In this document: one piece after another, positions 21,781 through 28,867 of the stretch | Layout: every line of letters starts with the position of its first letter | Position numbering within the stretch: the first letter of the stretch is position 1 | Assembly (NCBI GenBank): GCA_964242415.1 | Contig: CAXTAT010000043.1 | Coordinates: 1 to 32,871 of the forward strand | DNA length: 32,871 bases | Reading direction: 5' to 3' | Source: DASWOJ01 sp964242415 | GTDB lineage: Bacteria; Pseudomonadota; Alphaproteobacteria; Acetobacterales; Acetobacteraceae | Translations under genes and position numbers: made by a program | The notes under the pieces: model-generated | Told to the model about the DNA's origin: nothing | Seen by the model: only the letters and a program-made list of their open reading frames with translations | Databases searched by the model: none

Positions 21781-21895
21781 ACCCTGAAGCAGGACCTGTC
21801 GGTCGTGACCGTCACCCACGACGTGGAGCAGGCCGCGCGCTGCGCCGACCAGGTGGCGTTTTTTACCTCGGCGTGTCGATTGAGGCTGGGCCAGC
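21781..21895 (+). pseudogene. C-terminal remnant of a PstB-type phosphate ABC ATPase
   Basis: Directly after the YidB-like gene a frame without start encodes TLKQDLSVVTVTHDVEQAA then RCADQVAFF, the segment from the end of Walker B through the H-loop of PstB. At a run of six T residues (21859-21864) the frame breaks; shifting one frame restores FYLGVSIEAGP, exactly what PstB has next. The frame then ends. The remaining two thirds of the gene, including Walker A and the signature motif, are absent. This looks like the decayed 3' end of a pst operon gene, with loss of one T in a homopolymer. Confidence 0.72.
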
Positions 21896-22000
21896 CACGT
21901 AGATGCTTACCGCCCCGAAGCGGGCACGCACCGTTGGCGGGCGGCCGATCAGCGCCTCCCAGTTCCGGCGACACCGCCGCGGCCAACCGGTTGATGCCCG

Positions 22001-22069
22001 GACGGCCGGATTGTCCTTCTTGCGCGGTATCGAGCCGGTGATCGTGCACGCGATGATGACGGCGTTCAC
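22001..22069 (-). pseudogene. N-terminal remnant of a beta-keto acid cleavage enzyme (DUF849)
   Basis: On the minus strand a GTG at 22069, preceded by GAGAGAGG at good spacing, starts NAVIIACTITGSIPRKKDN followed by PAV. This is the characteristic N-terminus of BKACE/DUF849 enzymes, which cleave beta-keto acids with acetyl-CoA; intact members continue PIT and then some 270 residues. Here the similarity stops after about 23 residues and no other part is found. The amidohydrolase gene on the same strand lies upstream of it, so it may once have followed that gene in an operon. The rest of 21896-22256 shows no further gene. Confidence 0.55.
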
Positions 22070-22256
22070 GGCAGCCTCTCTCCCAACCCCAACATCACGG
22101 GATTCTTACCCGTCAGCCATCCCCATCATGCCCGCGCAGCAAATCGACGGCATGCATGCCGCGTCTGAGACTGGGGGTGCTGCTCCGTCGTGACCCGCGA
22201 GGATCGCGACGACTGCTCGCGCGACCACCGGGCTGACGACCGCACGGCGTCTCGGG

Positions 22257-23225
22257 TCACTGATCCCCGGCTGCAGCGGCCTCGATCCGGGCGGCGGCAT
22301 CTGGGAACAGCGTGAGTGCATTGCGGCCGATCGCCTGGATCTGCTCCGGCGTGAGGCCCTCGAAGGCCAGCAATGCCTCGATATTCGCATCCATCGTGGC
22401 GTCCGTGGTGCAGGGTACGCCGCAGTCCGAGCCGTAAACAATCTGCCGGGGCGTGGTCATCTGCAGCGCCGCTCCGAGGGTGGTCGGCGATGTCGCCGCG
22501 GTGTCGAGGAACAGCCGGCGCAGGTGTGCGCGCATCTCGGCCGGGGTGACGTGGTTGGGATTGGGCACCCAGGTTTCGTGACCCAGGATCAGCAGCCGGC
22601 CCGAGAGCGCCGGCAGGGCGCCGCCGCAATGGGCGACCACGAAACGGATGTTCGGGAACTTCCGGAACGTGCCCTGGTACAGCATATCGACGAACGTCCG
22701 CGCGGTTTCGAAGGCGACCTCGATCAACGCGGACGGACGACCCATCGAGCCCGGCGCATAGGCGTCGGGGTGACAGAACACAACGGCGCGCCGGCGGTCG
22801 AGCTCGGCCCAGACCGGGTCCAGCCGCGGGTCGCTGAGATAGGTCCCGTTGTAATGGCAGGTGACCGCAAACCCGTCCGGCTGGAGAGTGTCGGCGGCGC
22901 GTGCGATCTCCGCCAGGGCGGCTGCAGGATCATCGGTCGGCAGGGCCGCCAGAAAACCGAACCGCGATGGATGTTGGCGCACCAACCCGGCGCCATGGTC
23001 GTTGGACATGCGCAGGCGGTCCAGCGCCTTCGGGACGTTGCTCAGCATCTGCATCTGGATGCCAGTCCGGTCCATGTAGGCGAGCGTCTGATCGGCGTTC
23101 CAGACCGGCGGATCGGTGGTGCACCAGCACGCCTGCCGCATCTGATCCAAGCGGTCCCGGCGCACTGCGTCCGACTCTGGCGGGTAGAAGTGGGCGTGAA
23201 CGTCAATCCAGTGGTCAACCAGCAC
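22257..23225 (-). CDS. metal-dependent amidohydrolase (amidohydrolase-2 / ACMSD-like)
   Basis: This is a 322-residue TIM-barrel protein of the amidohydrolase-2 family, which includes aminocarboxymuconate-semialdehyde decarboxylase and related ring-cleavage-pathway enzymes. Metal-site motifs are DVHAHFYP (residues 8-15), the histidine in VVFCHPDAYAPGS, RFVVAHCGGALPAL and the aspartate in YGSDCGVP. Family length is normal. The exact reaction, decarboxylation or hydrolysis of an aromatic-derived acid, cannot be decided. Its downstream neighbour on the same strand is the BKACE-like remnant, which would fit a former small catabolic operon. A weak AGAAG lies upstream of the start. Confidence 0.88.
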   Translation of the reverse strand: MLVDHWIDVHAHFYPPESDAVRRDRLDQMRQACWCTTDPPVWNADQTLAYMDRTGIQMQMLSNVPKALDRLRMSNDHGAGLVRQHPSRFGFLAALPTDDPAAALAEIARAADTLQPDGFAVTCHYNGTYLSDPRLDPVWAELDRRRAVVFCHPDAYAPGSMGRPSALIEVAFETARTFVDMLYQGTFRKFPNIRFVVAHCGGALPALSGRLLILGHETWVPNPNHVTPAEMRAHLRRLFLDTAATSPTTLGAALQMTTPRQIVYGSDCGVPCTTDATMDANIEALLAFEGLTPEQIQAIGRNALTLFPDAAARIEAAAAGDQ

Positions 23226-23355
23226 GAGACTTCTCCAGGCTAGGCATCAAGGTTCTCAGAGCCTGCGGCCCCGCATCCGGTCCGCTCCCCTTGCGGCCGG
23301 GCATCGAACTCGCCCAGGCGTTGGGCAGTTCCCAGGTGGGGCGTCACCTTTGCCT

Positions 23356-23383
23356 GCATCCGTGGTCATGCATCCGTGGTCGT
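23356..23383. repeat. 14-base tandem duplication
   Basis: GCATCCGTGGTCAT is followed directly by GCATCCGTGGTCGT, a two-unit tandem repeat with one mismatch, in the 283-base gap between the divergent amidohydrolase and chemotaxis genes. No other feature is evident in that gap apart from the ribosome binding site of the latter gene. Confidence 0.5.
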
Positions 23384-23508
23384 GCAACGGGGCCAATCCC
23401 GCACGATCAGCACCGTGACGTCATGGCGAAGCGCCGCCGCGCCGGCGTCAACGGGAAATTCACCTTTGTGCGCGACAATTTCGGCTTCCATGGCCTGCCG
23501 AGGATTCG

Positions 23509-25368
23509 ATGCACCTCCTGTCCCGCCTATCCACCCGCCTATACGCCCTTGTTGCCCTGTTTGCGGTCGCACTGCTGGTCCTGATCGGCACGGACCTCGC
23601 CACAGGATGGCAGAAGATGCGCGCTCAGCGCGTCAGCCAAATGGAACTGATGACCGAGGCCGCGGCAAGCCTGATCGAGGCCACCCGTCTCCAGGCCGTG
23701 GCTGGCACGATCACGGAAGATGTGGCGAAGGCCCGTGCCCTGGCCGCGGTCGTCTCCATGTCATATGGGCAGGGCGACTACTTCTTCGTCCGCGACCTGG
23801 CGGGCAACACCCTGGCGCACCCCGACCCGAAGGCGCTCGGCCGGAACTACATGAATCAGGCCGACGTTGACGGCTTCCGCTGGAACGCCGACGTGATCCC
23901 GCGCGCCGTCCGAGACGGCGCCGCTAGCGTCGAGTATCGCGTCACCCGGCTGGGCGGCACGGACCCGGTGCGCAAGCTCGCGGTCTATCGCCATTACAAG
24001 CCGTGGGGCTGGGTGATCGCGACCGGGACATACATGGACGACCTGATCGCGGCGTTCCGTTCGTCATTGATCCTGTCAGCGGCCATCGCGGCCGGACTGC
24101 TGCTGCTGCTGGTTGGGGTGGCGACTTGGATCGTCCGCTCGATCACCGGGCCGACCCGGCAACTGGCCGCCGGCATGCGGGACTTTGCAGCCGGTCAGAT
24201 GGACGCGGCGATGCCGGATGGGGGCACCCTGACCGAAACGCGCGCGATGGCTGCCGCGCTGATCGTGTTCAGGGACGCTGCGCTGGACAAGGCCCGGCTG
24301 GAGGCCGCCACCGCCGCGCAGCGGGACGCGGCAGAGGCCGAGCGTGTCCAGCGCGAGGCGGCACAGGCGCAGCACGCTGCCGCCCAGCTCGCCATGGTGC
24401 AGTCCCTGGCCGCCGGGCTGTCCCACCTGTCCGCCGGCAACTTGACGACCCGGCTGGATCAGCCCTTCGCTCCGGAGTGGGAACTGCTGCGCCAAGACTT
24501 CAACGCCGCGATGGCGGGGCTGCAGGCCGCAATGGCGCGCATCTCCGCAACGGCGGGCACGATCCGCGGCGGCACGTCGGAGATCGGCCACGCCGCCGAC
24601 GATCTAAGCCGCCGGACCGAGCAGCAGGCAGCAACCCTGGAGCAAACAGCCGCCGCGCTGGACGGCATCACGACTGCGGTCCGCCGCACCGCGGAAGGAG
24701 CGGCGCAGGCGCGTGGCGTGGTAGCTGCCACCCAGGCGGAGGCTCAAGGGTCCGGCATGGTGATGAGCGACGCGATGGCCGCAATGGGCGCCATCGAAGC
24801 ATCTGCCCGGCAGATCGGGCAGATCATCGGCGTGATCGACGAGATCGCATTTCAGACCAACCTTCTGGCGCTGAACGCCGGTGTCGAGGCCGCGCGGGCG
24901 GGAGACGCCGGACGGGGCTTTGCTGTGGTGGCAAGCGAAGTGCGGGCATTGGCGCAGCGCAGCGCCGCTGCAGCGCGCGAGATCAAGGCGTTGATCGGCA
25001 CCAGCAGCCAGCAAGTGGACCATGGCGTGACGCTGGTGGCGCAGGCAGGTCAGGCCTTGGAGCGCATCGTGCTGCAGGTTGGCACCATCAGCGGCGTCGT
25101 TTCCAGCATCGCTGCCAATGCAGAGGAGCAGGCAGGCGGCTTGGCCCAGGTCAACATCGCCATCAACCAAATGGACCAGGTTACGCAACAGAACGCCGCG
25201 ATGGTGGAACAAACCACGGCAGCGACCCACAGCTTGGCCGGAGAGGCCGAAATGCTGGCGGACCTAACCGGAGAGTTCCAGGTTGGAGACGACACTGTGG
25301 AGCATGGCCAGTGGAGAGCGCCTGTCCCGCCAACCCGCGCCAGGTCGCCGCAGCATGCAACTGCTTAG
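23509..25368 (+). CDS. methyl-accepting chemotaxis protein with single Cache sensor
   Basis: This is a 619-residue membrane receptor that signals through CheA/CheW. TM1 spans about 11-30 (LYALVALFAVALLVLIGTDL). The periplasmic single-Cache (sCache_2) domain spans about 35-180, with GQGDYFFVRDLAGNTLAHPD and KALGRNYMNQADVDG. TM2 is about 186-208, then HAMP with RSITGPTRQLAAGMRDFAAG and a second helical segment. The methyl-accepting signalling domain spans about 310-595 with the conserved hairpin tip EIAFQTNLLALNAGVEAARA, then GDAGRGFAVVASEVRALAQR. Such sCache receptors often sense small carboxylic acids. There is no C-terminal CheR-binding pentapeptide. GAGGATTCG precedes ATG 23509. No other chemotaxis gene is in the window. 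Confidence 0.95.
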   Translation: MHLLSRLSTRLYALVALFAVALLVLIGTDLATGWQKMRAQRVSQMELMTEAAASLIEATRLQAVAGTITEDVAKARALAAVVSMSYGQGDYFFVRDLAGNTLAHPDPKALGRNYMNQADVDGFRWNADVIPRAVRDGAASVEYRVTRLGGTDPVRKLAVYRHYKPWGWVIATGTYMDDLIAAFRSSLILSAAIAAGLLLLLVGVATWIVRSITGPTRQLAAGMRDFAAGQMDAAMPDGGTLTETRAMAAALIVFRDAALDKARLEAATAAQRDAAEAERVQREAAQAQHAAAQLAMVQSLAAGLSHLSAGNLTTRLDQPFAPEWELLRQDFNAAMAGLQAAMARISATAGTIRGGTSEIGHAADDLSRRTEQQAATLEQTAAALDGITTAVRRTAEGAAQARGVVAATQAEAQGSGMVMSDAMAAMGAIEASARQIGQIIGVIDEIAFQTNLLALNAGVEAARAGDAGRGFAVVASEVRALAQRSAAAAREIKALIGTSSQQVDHGVTLVAQAGQALERIVLQVGTISGVVSSIAANAEEQAGGLAQVNIAINQMDQVTQQNAAMVEQTTAATHSLAGEAEMLADLTGEFQVGDDTVEHGQWRAPVPPTRARSPQHATA

Positions 25369-26267
25369 AGGTCTATCCCTCGCCAGTGATTGCCTGGGAC
25401 CCACTTCTACCAGAGCAGGCGCGGCGAAGCAGGACGGGAGAGCCTGTTGGCAGGTAGCGGTTCGGGCACTTCACGACGCCAGGTACGGAGTAGGCGTCCG
25501 TAGCATCTGACATGCCGACCGGGTTGGATCGAACCCATCGTGCCGATCCGTGACATCGGCACGCCGACCCCGCCGGAAGGAGTGGCCGCCCTCCGGCCAA
25601 CCCGCACGCGCACGCGGCCCGACGAAACTTGCCAAATGCGACCGACAAACGGACAGGACCATCTTCCGAAGCCGGCAATGTGCTGGATCGGCATCCACGC
25701 GTGGGTGCAACATCTGGAACATGGTGATCACGCTCGTCTGCACAGGCATAGCGAAGTAGTGCACTGGCCTCCCATCTATGCCGGCCGTGCTAGCCTGCCC
25801 TGCACGGACGAAGGAGCTGGTCACCAGCCCGGCTTCTCCACGGCGGTGAACGTGCGGCGGACAGCTCGGGATCAGCCGCCGTGGGCGCCGGCACGACCGT
25901 CGGCCAGCGTCCGTGCCGGCGCCCGCCGTGGCCCTCGTCTCCCCTGCCTGGTTCGGCATGACCACAAGACGTTCTGTTGCGGACCCCAGAGCCTAAACCG
26001 CACCAGGGAGTTTGTCTCATCGTCATTGGCACCGAGGGCTGACCCGGAACGGGGTTGAGGCGAGTGCGCCTACACTCCAGGGCCATGCAACACGCCGGCG
26101 AGCGTCGGGCGACCGAAGTAGATAGTGCCATCCATATGCTCAATCACAAGCCGGAGCTTGGACGCCCGATTTCCATCCGCACCGCCTGACCCCAGGCGGG
26201 GTTGGGGCTACTGCGTCCGTTCTCCAGGTCCGTGCAACATGCTGGCGCTCCGCATGCGACAGACCAT
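25369..26267. other. 900-base region without a supportable gene
   Basis: Between the chemotaxis receptor and the HxlR regulator I see no reading frame with a recognisable family or convincing start on either strand; open frames here are rich in R, P and C and overlap in all frames, as in decayed sequence. Structural features are a perfect 9-base inverted repeat CGTGCCGAT-7-ATCGGCACG (25539-25563), a 7-base hairpin CCGCCTG-ACCC-CAGGCGG (26182-26199), and a diverged 60-base direct repeat listed separately. The lower regularity of codon-position GC suggests old insertion or gene decay. Confidence 0.5.
26041..26247. repeat. diverged 60-base direct repeat
   Basis: Bases 26041-26100 and 26188-26247 align without gaps at 44 of 60 positions. 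Shared blocks include CGGGGTTG, CTCCAGG and TGCAACA followed by GC-GGCG. The copies are 147 bases apart. A partial match, CCGTGCAACA with GCTCCGCATG nearby, recurs at about 30837-30858 in the other non-coding stretch. Origin unknown; it could be the two ends of a decayed element or duplicated non-coding sequence. Confidence 0.45.
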
Positions 26268-26780
26268 TCAGCGCTCCGGGTCCGCCGAGCCTTCGGCCAG
26301 CCGACGCTTGGCCATCCGCACGCGCACCCGCTCCGTCGCGGCGGGACCTGCGACGACCTTGAAGGCGGGCTCGGCCAGCACCCGGCCTGACGTCCGGTCA
26401 ACCAGGACCGGATCGGCCGGCGCGCCTGACGCCGCATCGACCACCATCACGCTCGCCCCCTCCGGTGCGAAGTTGCGGTTGCCGAATGCCATCAGCGCGA
26501 ACAGCACCTCCCGGAAGTCCCGCCCCCGCCCGGTCAGCACATACTCGTCCCGCGGCGGCCGCTCGCTATAACGCCGCTTCTCCAGCATCCCGGCCTCGAC
26601 CAGCGCCGCCAACCGGCGGCTGAGCATGTTGGGCGCGATCCCCAGGCTTTTCTCGAACTCGTCGAACCGCGTCAGCCCGGCAAACGCGTCGCGCAGGATC
26701 AGCATGCTCCACCACTCGCCCACGCGCTCCAGGCTGCGGGCGATCGGACAGGTCATGGCATCGAAGCTTTTGCGTTGCAT
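26268..26780 (-). CDS. HxlR family transcriptional regulator
   Basis: This is a 170-residue winged-helix regulator of the HxlR/MarR-like family. The N-terminal CPIARSLERVGEWWSMLILR contains the conserved cysteine (Cys11) used in several members to sense electrophiles or oxidants. The recognition part is RFDEFEKSLGIAPNMLSRRL, and the wing contains RYSERPPRDEYVLTGRGRDF. A C-terminal extension of about 60 residues (VMVVDAASGAPADPVLVD, then FKVVAGPAATERVRVRM) is found in a subgroup. It is divergent from a short-chain dehydrogenase and an efflux pair and most likely represses them, as the shared palindromic spacer suggests. The ligand is unknown. Confidence 0.92.
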   Translation of the reverse strand: MQRKSFDAMTCPIARSLERVGEWWSMLILRDAFAGLTRFDEFEKSLGIAPNMLSRRLAALVEAGMLEKRRYSERPPRDEYVLTGRGRDFREVLFALMAFGNRNFAPEGASVMVVDAASGAPADPVLVDRTSGRVLAEPAFKVVAGPAATERVRVRMAKRRLAEGSADPER

Positions 26781-26835
26781 GCAACTGATCTAAGCGGCCC
26801 ACTTGCATCCTGCAAGCCAGTAGCTATCATTATAA
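26774..26835. promoter_or_regulatory. divergent hxlR / dehydrogenase promoter with palindromic operators
   Basis: The spacer holds GTTGCATGCAAC (26774-26785), a perfect 12-base palindrome straddling the regulator's start codon, and CTTGCA-TCC-TGCAAG (26802-26816), a perfect 6-base inverted repeat. Both contain the same TTGCA half-site. For the dehydrogenase, TTGCAT at 26803-26808 could serve as -35 and TATCAT at 26825-26830 as -10, with 16 bases between them. A regulator bound to the second palindrome would cover the -35. This is inference from sequence; the AT-rich TATCATTATAAAAG is unusual in this GC-rich window. Confidence 0.55.
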
Positions 26836-26871
26836 AAGCGACGGCATCCGGCCGCCCTTCGGAGAGCTTCC

Positions 26872-27693
26872 ATGACCCAACCAACCTCTGGCGCCGTCCC
26901 GGGCACCGCCCTCGTCACCGGCGCGTCGTCCGGCATCGGCGCCGTCTATGCCGACCGTCTCGCGCATCGCGGCTACAACCTCGTGCTCGTCGCCCGCGAT
27001 GCCGGCCGGCTGGAGGCGCTCGCAACCAAGCTGCGGGCCGGGACCGGCCGCACCGTCGATGTGCTTGCGGCCGATCTCGCCAACCCAGCCGACGTCGCCC
27101 GCGTGCAGGAGCGGCTCGCGTCCGACGCCGGCCTCACCATGCTGGTCAACAACGCCGGCATCTCGCTCAACGGCAGCCTGCTGGAAAACGGGCCCGAGGC
27201 GCTGCAACGGCTGATCGCCGTCAACATCACCGCGCCAACGCTGCTTGCGCACACGGCCGGCAACGCCTTCGTCGCGCGCCGGAGCGGGACGATCGTCAAC
27301 ATCGCCTCGGTGCTGGCTGTTGCCCCGGAGCGGTTGGACGGCGTTTACAGCGGCTCCAAGGCCTACATCCTGAACCTCTCGATCAGCTTGGCCGAGGCGG
27401 TGAAAGCAGCCGGCGTGCACGTGCAGGCCGTGCTGCCCGGCGCCACCCGCACCGAGATCTGGCAGCGCTCCGGCAAGGACGTCGAGGCGATGATGCCCGG
27501 CCTGGTCATGGAGGCGGCCGACATGGTGGACGCCGCCCTGCTCGGCCTCGACCGCGGCGAGACCGTCACCATCCCGCCGCTGCCCGACGAGGCGCAATGG
27601 ACCGCCTACACCGAGGCCCGGCTGGCGCTGGGGCCGAACCTGTCGCACCGCGAGGTCGCGCCGCGCTACCGGGCCGCCCTCCACGCCGCCTGA
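26872..27693 (+). CDS. short-chain dehydrogenase/reductase
   Basis: This is a 273-residue classical SDR oxidoreductase. The cofactor motif TGASSGIG (residues 17-24) and LVLVARDAGRLEAL are at the N-terminus; an arginine after the second strand suggests NADP preference. NNAG follows TMLV. The catalytic set is the serine in NIASVLAVAP with YSGSK (Tyr and Lys). The later PGATRTEIWQRSG is typical of the DltE-like/SDR subgroup. The substrate is unknown. Being the first gene on the HxlR-controlled side and followed by a drug efflux pair, it may detoxify the same compound the pump exports. Confidence 0.92.
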   Translation: MTQPTSGAVPGTALVTGASSGIGAVYADRLAHRGYNLVLVARDAGRLEALATKLRAGTGRTVDVLAADLANPADVARVQERLASDAGLTMLVNNAGISLNGSLLENGPEALQRLIAVNITAPTLLAHTAGNAFVARRSGTIVNIASVLAVAPERLDGVYSGSKAYILNLSISLAEAVKAAGVHVQAVLPGATRTEIWQRSGKDVEAMMPGLVMEAADMVDAALLGLDRGETVTIPPLPDEAQWTAYTEARLALGPNLSHREVAPRYRAALHAA

Positions 27694-27727
27694 TCCGACG
27701 CGCTGCCTGATCCAATACATCGCCCAC

Positions 27728-27750
27728 GGCCGGGCGCTTGCCGCCCGGCC
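27728..27750 (+). promoter_or_regulatory. perfect 9-base hairpin before the efflux pair
   Basis: GGCCGGGCG-CTTGC-CGCCCGGCC forms a perfect 9-base GC stem with a 5-base loop. It ends 2 bases before the AGGAGG ribosome binding site of the membrane fusion gene. There is no T-run after it, so it is not a normal intrinsic terminator. It could limit read-through, stabilise the downstream message, or modulate access to the ribosome binding site. Confidence 0.5.
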
Positions 27751-27763
27751 ACAGGAGGCCACC

Positions 27764-28867
27764 ATGTCCAGCACCGTCCTCGAACGCGATCTGAGCCCGT
27801 CCGCCGCAAAGACCCGGCCGCGCTTCGGGCTCAAGCGCGCGGCCATCGTGGCCATCGCGCTGGCGGTGCTCGCGGCGGGCGCCTGGTTCGGGCTGGACTG
27901 GTGGCGCAACGGCCGCTTCATCGAGAGCACCGACGACGCCTATGTCGGCGGCAACCTGACCTCGATCGCCCCGCACATCGCCGGCTTCATCGAAGCGATC
28001 CCGGTCAACGATTACCAACTCGTTCAGGCCGGCCAGCTCCTGATCCAGCTCGACCGCCGCGACGCCCAGGCGGCGCTCGACCATGCGCAGGCCGTCGTCG
28101 CCGGTGCCAGCGCGATGCTCGGCAGCCTGCGGGCGCAACTCGTGCTGCAGCAATCGACGATCGAGCAACAGGCGGCGGAGCTGGCCGCCAAGGGCGCCCA
28201 GGCCGACTATGCCACGGCGGACGCCATACGCTACCGCAGCCTGGCCACCACCGCCGCCGGCTCCCGCCAGGACCAGCAACGCACCACCTCGCTCGACGCG
28301 CAGGCCCATGCCGCCGTGCTCTCGGCCGCCGCCGGGCTGCAGGGTGCCCGCCAGCGCGTGCCGGTGCTGCAGGCGCAGATCGCCAAGGCGGAGGCCGATG
28401 TGGACCAGGCCCGGTCCGACCTGCAGGCCGCCCGGCTCAACCTCGGCTACACCGAGGTCCGCTCGCCGATTGAAGGCTATGTCGGCAATCGCGCGGCCCA
28501 GGTCGGCGCCTACGTCGTGCAGGGCGGCTATCTGCTGTCCATCATCCCGGCGACTGGCTTTTGGATCGACGCCAACTTCAAGGAGGACCAGCTCGTCGAT
28601 ATGGTGCCTGGCCGGGCGGCGACCGTCACCGCCGACGTGCTGCCGGGCCACGCGTTCCATGGCCGGGTCGCGAGCCTCTCGCCCGGCACGGGCGCCGTGT
28701 TCAGCGTCATCCCGCCCGAGAACGCAACCGGCAACTTCACCAAGATCGTCCAGCGCGTGCCGGTCCGGATCGCCCTCGATGCCGACAGCGAGATGCCCCG
28801 GCTGCGCCAGGGCCTTTCGACCACCGTCCGGATCGACATCCGCGCCAGCCCGGCGACGGCACCATGA
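27764..28867 (+). CDS. HlyD/EmrA-type membrane fusion protein
   Basis: This is a 367-residue periplasmic adaptor for a two-component drug efflux pump. A single TM helix is at about 25-46 (AAIVAIALAVLAAGAWFGLDWW), then STDDAYVGGNLTSIAPHIAG, the first half of the lipoyl (biotinyl-like) domain, with VNDYQLVQAGQLLIQLDRRD. A long alpha-helical hairpin spans about 105-225, rich in Q and A. The second lipoyl half is YTEVRSPIEGYVGNRAAQVG, then the beta-barrel GFWIDANFKEDQLVDMVPG. AGGAGG precedes the ATG. It overlaps the transporter gene by 4 bases (ATGA), showing that they form one unit. Confidence 0.95.
   Translation: MSSTVLERDLSPSAAKTRPRFGLKRAAIVAIALAVLAAGAWFGLDWWRNGRFIESTDDAYVGGNLTSIAPHIAGFIEAIPVNDYQLVQAGQLLIQLDRRDAQAALDHAQAVVAGASAMLGSLRAQLVLQQSTIEQQAAELAAKGAQADYATADAIRYRSLATTAAGSRQDQQRTTSLDAQAHAAVLSAAAGLQGARQRVPVLQAQIAKAEADVDQARSDLQAARLNLGYTEVRSPIEGYVGNRAAQVGAYVVQGGYLLSIIPATGFWIDANFKEDQLVDMVPGRAATVTADVLPGHAFHGRVASLSPGTGAVFSVIPPENATGNFTKIVQRVPVRIALDADSEMPRLRQGLSTTVRIDIRASPATAP

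Noticed and set aside
21863..22000. Continuation of the BKACE-like frame to a 68-residue protein
   Set aside because: After residue 23 the sequence no longer resembles the family and runs antisense to the pstB remnant, so I restrict the call to the first 23 codons.
25520..25565. tRNA-like GGGTTGGATCGAACCC with nearby stem
   Set aside because: Read on either strand the putative T-arm does not pair properly, and no acceptor or anticodon arm can be drawn.
25540..26058. 172-codon plus-strand frame in the gene desert
   Set aside because: R/P/C-rich, no ribosome binding site, overlapped by equally long frames on the minus strand and no family similarity.
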